Below are positions 60,040-64,000 of a stretch of DNA of 64,000 nt, piece after piece. The notes beneath the pieces were generated by a model that had not been told where the DNA came from, made no database searches, and saw only the letters and a list, made by a program, of their open reading frames with translations. The DNA is taken from the NCBI GenBank assembly GCA_016286995.1, contig JAEEVA010000009.1, forward strand, positions 1-64,000, written 5' to 3'. Made by a program: the position numbers and the translations under genes. The stretch comes from Prevotella sp. GTDB lineage: Bacteria; Bacteroidota; Bacteroidia; Bacteroidales; Bacteroidaceae. The stretch's first letter is position 1. Each line of letters begins with the position of its first letter.

Positions 60040-61275
60040 TTATTGTTTAGTCCAGTTTTCTATTCTCGTTAATGCTTCTTCTGTTTTCTCATGGCTATTG
60101 AATGCAGTAAAGCGCACATAGCCTTCGCCACTGGGGCCAAAGCCTACACCGGGCGTACAGACAACGTTGGCACCGTAGAGCAGGGCCTCGAAGAACTGCC
60201 ACGACCCCATTCCCTCTGAGGTGCGCATCCAGATATAAGGCGCGTTCTCACCACCGTAGACCTCATAGCCTAAGCTACGCAGACGGGTGAGCATGCGGTG
60301 GGCATTGTCCATATAGTAGTCGATAGTGGTCTGTACCTGCTGTTTACCCTCAGGCGTATAGATGGCCTCGGCAGCGCGCTGCGAGATGTAGCTGGTACCG
60401 TTGAACTTCGTACACTGGCGACGCAGCCATAACTGGTTCAACGGAATGCGCTCGCCCTCGAAGGTGCTGACAGTCACATCCTTGGGCACTATAGTGTAGC
60501 CACAGCGAACGCCTGTGAAACCTGCCGTCTTGGAGAACGAATGGAACTCGACGGCACACTTGCGGGCTCCACGAATCTCGTAGATAGAGTGTGGGATGTC
60601 CGGATCCTGAATATAGGCCTGATAGGCTGCGTCGTAGAGGATGAGAGCGTCGTTCTTCAGCGCGTAGTTCACCCATTTGCGCAGTTCCTGCTTTGTGATG
60701 ACCGTACCCGTCGGGTTGTTGGGGTAGCAAAGGTAAATGACATCCACGGGGCGACCCTTCGGCAGCTCGGGAATGAAACCATTCTCGGCAGTCGTCGGCA
60801 GATAGCGCACATTCGTCCAGCGTCCGTCACGATAATTGCCGCAGCGGCCTATCATCACGTTCGAGTCGATATAGACAGGATAGATGGGGTCGGTCACGCC
60901 AATGAAGTTGTCCCAATGTAACAACTCCTGGAAATTGCCGGTATCCGACTTGGCACCGTCGTTGATGAAAACCTCGTCGATGCTAAGGTGTACACCACGT
61001 GGCAGGAAGTCGTTCTTTAGGATGGCCTCGCGAAGAAAATCATAGCCCTGCTCAGGACCATAGCCGCGAAAACCCTTGATGGTCCCCATCTCATGAGCAG
61101 CCTTGTGCATGGCCTCCACAACAGCAGGTGCCAGGGGTTGCGTCACGTCGCCGATACCCAGACTGATGACATCGGCTTTGGGATGCATCACCTTGAAGGC
61201 GTTCACCTTCTTGGCGATGTCGGCAAACAGGTAGTTCTGCTGCAGGTTCAGGAAATGAATGTTTACTAATGCCAT
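60040..61275 (-). CDS. dapL: LL-diaminopimelate aminotransferase
   Basis: A 411-residue PLP enzyme that converts tetrahydrodipicolinate directly to LL-diaminopimelate with glutamate as amino donor, a shortcut used by Bacteroidota. It begins VNIHFLNLQQNYLFADIAKKV, and the PLP lysine is K249 in HSFSKTAGFTGVRCGY. Other motifs: FRGYGPEQGYDFLREAI, YPNNPTGTVITKQ and PYIWMRT. It starts 8 bp after a C-rich palindromic element that lies between dapF and dapL, so its leader is made of that element. Confidence 0.96.
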   Translation of the reverse strand: MALVNIHFLNLQQNYLFADIAKKVNAFKVMHPKADVISLGIGDVTQPLAPAVVEAMHKAAHEMGTIKGFRGYGPEQGYDFLREAILKNDFLPRGVHLSIDEVFINDGAKSDTGNFQELLHWDNFIGVTDPIYPVYIDSNVMIGRCGNYRDGRWTNVRYLPTTAENGFIPELPKGRPVDVIYLCYPNNPTGTVITKQELRKWVNYALKNDALILYDAAYQAYIQDPDIPHSIYEIRGARKCAVEFHSFSKTAGFTGVRCGYTIVPKDVTVSTFEGERIPLNQLWLRRQCTKFNGTSYISQRAAEAIYTPEGKQQVQTTIDYYMDNAHRMLTRLRSLGYEVYGGENAPYIWMRTSEGMGSWQFFEALLYGANVVCTPGVGFGPSGEGYVRFTAFNSHEKTEEALTRIENWTKQ

Positions 61276-61282
61276 ATTCTGA

Positions 61283-61398
61283 GCCCCCTAAGTTAGGGGG
61301 TTGGGGGTCTGAACAAGCGTTTACCAGACCTTTTGTTATTACTACATTTGGAGCCTGCGCCTGTTCAGACCCCTGTCGCCCCCTAACTTAGGGGGCCA
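61283..61398. repeat. C-rich palindromic element between dapF and dapL
   Basis: Left arm (61283-61315): GCCCCCTAAGTTAGGGGG, then TTGGGGGTCTGAACA. Right arm (61361-61397) is its inverse: CTGTTCAGACCCCTGTCG then CCCCCTAACTTAGGGGG. About 45 bp separate them. The last codons and stop of dapF are inside the right arm. Second copy at 51583-51666. Confidence 0.88.
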
Positions 61399-62206
61399 AG
61401 ATCTCGCCATCAAACACAAACTCGGCAGGTCCCGTCATATAGACGTGATTATCACTCTCGCGCCACTCTATGGTAAGCGTGCCGCCATCCATCACAATGT
61501 TGCTTTTCCTGCCAGCCCTGCCTGTCAATACTGCAGCGACAGCTGTAGCACAGGCACCTGTGCCGCAGGCCTGAGTGATACCGCTACCACGTTCCCAGAC
61601 ACGGGTGCGGATGGTGTCCCCTTGGGGGGATGAAGGGGGGGTAGCGAACTCGATATTGCAGCGTTGTGGGAATGCAAGGTGATGTTCCAACAAACGGCCC
61701 GTCTCACCCACCATATCCACATTATCAGTAAAGATCACGTAGTGAGGATTGCCCATTGAGACAAATGTTCCCTGGTTAAGTCCGCGGTTGGACAGAAACT
61801 GTGCCTCGTTATCCAACACAGGCTCACCCATATCCACCGTCACACTGTCCACTATATTATTAATAATGTGTAGCAAGAGTGTCTTTATGCCCGACATCGT
61901 GAGCAGTCTGATCTCAGTCTTTTTCGTCAGTCCCCGCTCAAACAGGTATTTGCCAATACAACGGCTCGCATTGCCGCACATCATAGCTTCACTTCCATCC
62001 GCATTATAGATATGCATAGAGAAGTCAGCCTCAGGAATAGTCGATGCACCAATCAGCACCAGTCCGTCGGAGCCGATACCTTTATGGCGGTCGCTCCATG
62101 CGATGGCTGCTGCCTGCGGGTCGGCAATCTTCTCCTCCATCATATTGACATAGATGTAGTCATTGCCACAACCGTGCATTTTCGTAAACCTGATTTTTTG
62201 TGTCAT
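61388..62206 (-). CDS. dapF: Diaminopimelate epimerase
   Basis: A 272-residue epimerase that converts LL- to meso-diaminopimelate for lysine and peptidoglycan. The start is [20 protein letters not shown]. The two catalytic Cys are in [15 protein letters not shown] and [14 protein letters not shown]. Between residues about 207-216, [19 protein letters not shown] carries a short P/S-rich insert coded by CCCCCCTTCATCCCCCCAAG, similar in style to the C-rich element. The C-terminus (EILAP and stop) is inside the palindromic element. The longer frame to 62374 runs beyond the promoter and is rejected. Confidence 0.94.
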   Translation of the reverse strand: MTQKIRFTKMHGCGNDYIYVNMMEEKIADPQAAAIAWSDRHKGIGSDGLVLIGASTIPEADFSMHIYNADGSEAMMCGNASRCIGKYLFERGLTKKTEIRLLTMSGIKTLLLHIINNIVDSVTVDMGEPVLDNEAQFLSNRGLNQGTFVSMGNPHYVIFTDNVDMVGETGRLLEHHLAFPQRCNIEFATPPSSPQGDTIRTRVWERGSGITQACGTGACATAVAAVLTGRAGRKSNIVMDGGTLTIEWRESDNHVYMTGPAEFVFDGEILAP

Positions 62207-62256
62207 ATTGTTACTATTATTTGAAGTTTGCTGTCTTTTTGTTATATTTTCAACTG

Positions 62257-62287
62257 CAAAGGTATACAAAAAGTCATAAACCACAAA
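62257..62287 (-). promoter_or_regulatory. Promoter of dapF
   Basis: On the - strand: TTTG (62284-62287), 19-bp spacer, TACCTTTG (62257-62264), 50 bp before the start codon. Confidence 0.75.
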
Positions 62288-62483
62288 GAAATATCTCCGT
62301 TTTGTTTGCAAAAAAAGTAAATAAATATCATTTTGTAAAGTTTTCAGCCGTAAGTCAGTCCAGTTTATTGACACTTCGACAGCATATCACACCGTTTTCT
62401 TGCAAAGTGTCAGTTCGACACGCGTTACATCCATATATCCCACTTTTTTTGTTTAAGTAAAGGGGTAATTCAATAGTTTTTTG

Positions 62484-62491
62484 TATTTTTG
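62484..62491 (+). promoter_or_regulatory. -7 element TATTTTTG of the glycerate kinase gene
   Basis: Matches TAnnTTTG, 18 bp before the ATG at 62510. Confidence 0.65.
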
Positions 62492-62509
62492 CAGCGGCAT
62501 TACATCTAA

Positions 62510-63619
62510 ATGAGCAAAATTATCATGATGAAGAAAATAATAGTAGCTATTGATTCGTTCAAGGGGTGTCTGACATCAGTTGAGGCAAATCAGGCAGCTG
62601 TAAGGGGTATTCTCGACAAGATGCCTGATGTGGAGGTAGTACAGGTGCCTGTGAGTGATGGCGGTGAGGGATTCTTAGAGGCGTTCCTGGCGACGAAGGG
62701 CGGTAAGCTGGTGGATATCACAGTAAAAGACCCTCTGATGCGGCCCATCGTGGCACAGTATCTGTTACAAGGCGATACGGCGGTGATAGAGATTGCCAAA
62801 GCCAGCGGACTGACGTTGCTCACAGCAGAAGAAAGAAATCCTATGGTGGCAACGAGTTACGGCACGGGTCAGTTAGTGGTAGATGCCGTAAGAAGAGGGT
62901 GCAGGCACATCATCGTTGGACTGGGCGGAAGCGCTACCAGCGATTGCGGCACAGGGATGCTACGGGCGATCATCGACAGTTTTGCAGAACATGGCTGCTG
63001 GGATGATGTGCACGAACTGGATGACGTGCGCTTCACGATAGCGACGGACGTCACCAATCCGCTATGTGGCGAACAAGGCGCAGCACATGTCTTTGCACCT
63101 CAGAAGGGAGCTACGCCAGAGATGGTCGTAGCCCTTGGTGCTCGTGCCAAACGTTTTGCAGAGGCCTCTGCCAAGCATCTCGGTCGTGACTGCCAGAACA
63201 TGCCCGGGGCAGGCGCCGCAGGCGGCTTGGGCTACGCTTTCCTGCAATATATGCATGCCGACTGTCGCTCAGGCATCGATCTCCTATTAGATACCATCCA
63301 TTTCGACGACCTACTGCAAAATACTGACCTCGTGATTACTGGCGAAGGCTCTGCTGAACGCCAGACGCTCATGGGTAAACTTCCCTTCGGCATCCTCCAG
63401 CGAGCCCAAAAACACGGCGTGCCCGTTCTGTTAATAGCCGGTCGCATAGCCGATGACCAACTCCTCCTTGATGCCGGCTTCTCCCGCGTCGCCTGCATCA
63501 ATCCTCCCGGCATACCCCTTGAAATAGCGATGCAGCCAGAAACGGCGAAGGAAAACATCAGGCATATTTTGGCCTCGGCTGGTGATGCATATACGCTTAA
63601 TGACTACACCCTTATATAG
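62510..63619 (+). CDS. Glycerate kinase (type I)
   Basis: A 369-residue kinase that phosphorylates glycerate, feeding 2- or 3-phosphoglycerate to central metabolism. The N-terminus KKIIVAIDSFKGCLTSVEANQAAVRGI is the family start, followed by VPVSDGGEGFLEAFLATKGG, GLGGSATSDCGTGMLRAI and GAGAAGGLGYAFLQYM, with DLVITGEGSAERQTLMGKLPFGIL as the late nucleotide-binding region. The ATG at 62510 gives a six-residue extension; ATGs at 62525 or 62528 fit the family better. Ends 13 bp before the convergent gltD gene. Confidence 0.94.
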   Translation: MSKIIMMKKIIVAIDSFKGCLTSVEANQAAVRGILDKMPDVEVVQVPVSDGGEGFLEAFLATKGGKLVDITVKDPLMRPIVAQYLLQGDTAVIEIAKASGLTLLTAEERNPMVATSYGTGQLVVDAVRRGCRHIIVGLGGSATSDCGTGMLRAIIDSFAEHGCWDDVHELDDVRFTIATDVTNPLCGEQGAAHVFAPQKGATPEMVVALGARAKRFAEASAKHLGRDCQNMPGAGAAGGLGYAFLQYMHADCRSGIDLLLDTIHFDDLLQNTDLVITGEGSAERQTLMGKLPFGILQRAQKHGVPVLLIAGRIADDQLLLDAGFSRVACINPPGIPLEIAMQPETAKENIRHILASAGDAYTLNDYTLI

Positions 63620-63632
63620 AGACGGTTGATTG

Positions 63633-64000
63633 TTAATGTTCGAGGAAGGCGGCAACCTTCTTGGCGGTGTCGCGGCCAGAGGCGAGGGCGCGGACCACAA
63701 GGGAGGCACCGTTGGCGGAGTCGCCACAGACGAAGACGTTGTCCGGATAGGCGGGATGCTCAGGTTTGAGGAATCCCATGGCCAGCAGGACCAGCTCGGC
63801 CTTGATGATTTCGGGTTTGCCCTTCTCGACCATGATGGGACGACCGCCGGCGGGGTTGGGCTGCCAGTCGATTTCCTGTACCTTGACGCCTATGAGGTGG
63901 CCGTTCTCGCCTAGGAACTCCAGGGTGTTGATGTTCCAGCGGCGGGTGCAACCTTCCTCATGCGAAGAGGTGGTCTTGAGGGTGCGGGGCCAGTTGGGCC
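63633..64000 (-). CDS. gltD: Glutamate synthase small subunit, C-terminal part (partial)
   Basis: The 3' end of a gene that continues past the window; about 121 codons are visible, open to the edge. The visible protein contains PNWPRTLKTTSSHEEGCTRR, then WNINTLEFLGENGHLIGVK and AELVLLAMGFLKPEHPAYPD, ending NVFVCGDSANGASLVVRALASGRDTAKKV; this is the FAD/NADPH-domain end of the GltD beta chain. With the large subunit it makes two glutamates from glutamine and 2-oxoglutarate, completing the GS-GOGAT cycle with the glnN product. The start is outside. Confidence 0.92.
   Translation of the reverse strand, partial: PNWPRTLKTTSSHEEGCTRRWNINTLEFLGENGHLIGVKVQEIDWQPNPAGGRPIMVEKGKPEIIKAELVLLAMGFLKPEHPAYPDNVFVCGDSANGASLVVRALASGRDTAKKVAAFLEH

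Larger units (their letters stand above)
62207..62509. other. Divergent intergenic region dapF / glycerate kinase
   Basis: It holds both promoters. Between them lies TGACACTT (62369-62376) facing AAGTGTCA (62405-62412), with TTCGACA next to both, a candidate regulator site. No gene seen. Confidence 0.5.

Overview
The window looks like a chromosome segment of a Bacteroidota member close to Prevotella (order Bacteroidales). The evidence is the promoter type (TAnnTTTG at -7, often with TTTG about 19-20 bp upstream), the Bacteroidales protein families (TonB with a CNAxAY-like start, DUF4954, UpxY/NusG antiterminator, type III glutamine synthetase, LL-diaminopimelate aminotransferase, Cthe_2159-type proteins) and an ISAon1-like insertion sequence. 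Species cannot be named from the sequence alone.

Layout. 1-4900: energy-transduction operon exbB(partial)-exbD-exbD-tonB-PstS-like lipoprotein-TPR protein, closed by a strong hairpin. 5200-9400: a lone envelope protein, then an ECF sigma operon (lipoprotein, sigma factor, and a protein joining a cytoplasmic head and one membrane helix to a beta-barrel-like domain), with a divergent lipoprotein. 9500-12300: DUF2147 protein, neutral zinc metallopeptidase, tRNA-Val(GAC), asd. 12300-35300: a 23-kb leftward surface-polysaccharide locus. In order of transcription it holds a two-gene YjbH-like pair, a lipoprotein, a WcaJ-type initiating transferase, a NusG-like antiterminator, Wza export lipoprotein, Wzc tyrosine kinase, Wzx flippase, an ATP-grasp protein, eight glycosyltransferases, Wzy polymerase, an acetyltransferase, a WecG-family transferase and a CpsB phosphatase. 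35400-48450: mostly housekeeping genes (M16 peptidase, DUF4954, hflX, nagB, dnaA, mlaD-like, amidase, folB, an orphan ribonucleotide-reductase C-terminal-like protein). 48616-50149: a complete ISAon1-like element. 50400-57600: a nitroreductase, then a leftward operon of two Cthe_2159-like beta-helix proteins, a small secreted protein with a sorting-tail-like end, and a LytS/LytR-type two-component pair. 57800-64000: glnN, dapL and dapF (nitrogen and lysine/peptidoglycan metabolism), glycerate kinase, and the 3' part of gltD.

How the parts fit. The polysaccharide locus forms a complete Wzx/Wzy route: WcaJ starts the lipid-linked unit, the transferases extend it, Wzx flips it, Wzy polymerises it, Wza/Wzc export it, and CpsB would dephosphorylate Wzc. 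No nucleotide-sugar synthesis genes lie inside, so precursors must come from elsewhere. The central genes look more AT-rich than the flanks, suggesting an exchangeable cassette.

The most unusual material is (i) the Cthe_2159/two-component operon, whose kinase carries a Met/His/Pro-rich predicted extracytoplasmic loop; (ii) short palindromic or simple repeats that occur both between genes and in frame inside genes (response regulator linker, beta-barrel protein linker, hflX, wecG-like, wzy); and (iii) a YjbH-like protein that appears split into two adjacent genes. All functional statements are from reading the sequence; no database search was run.
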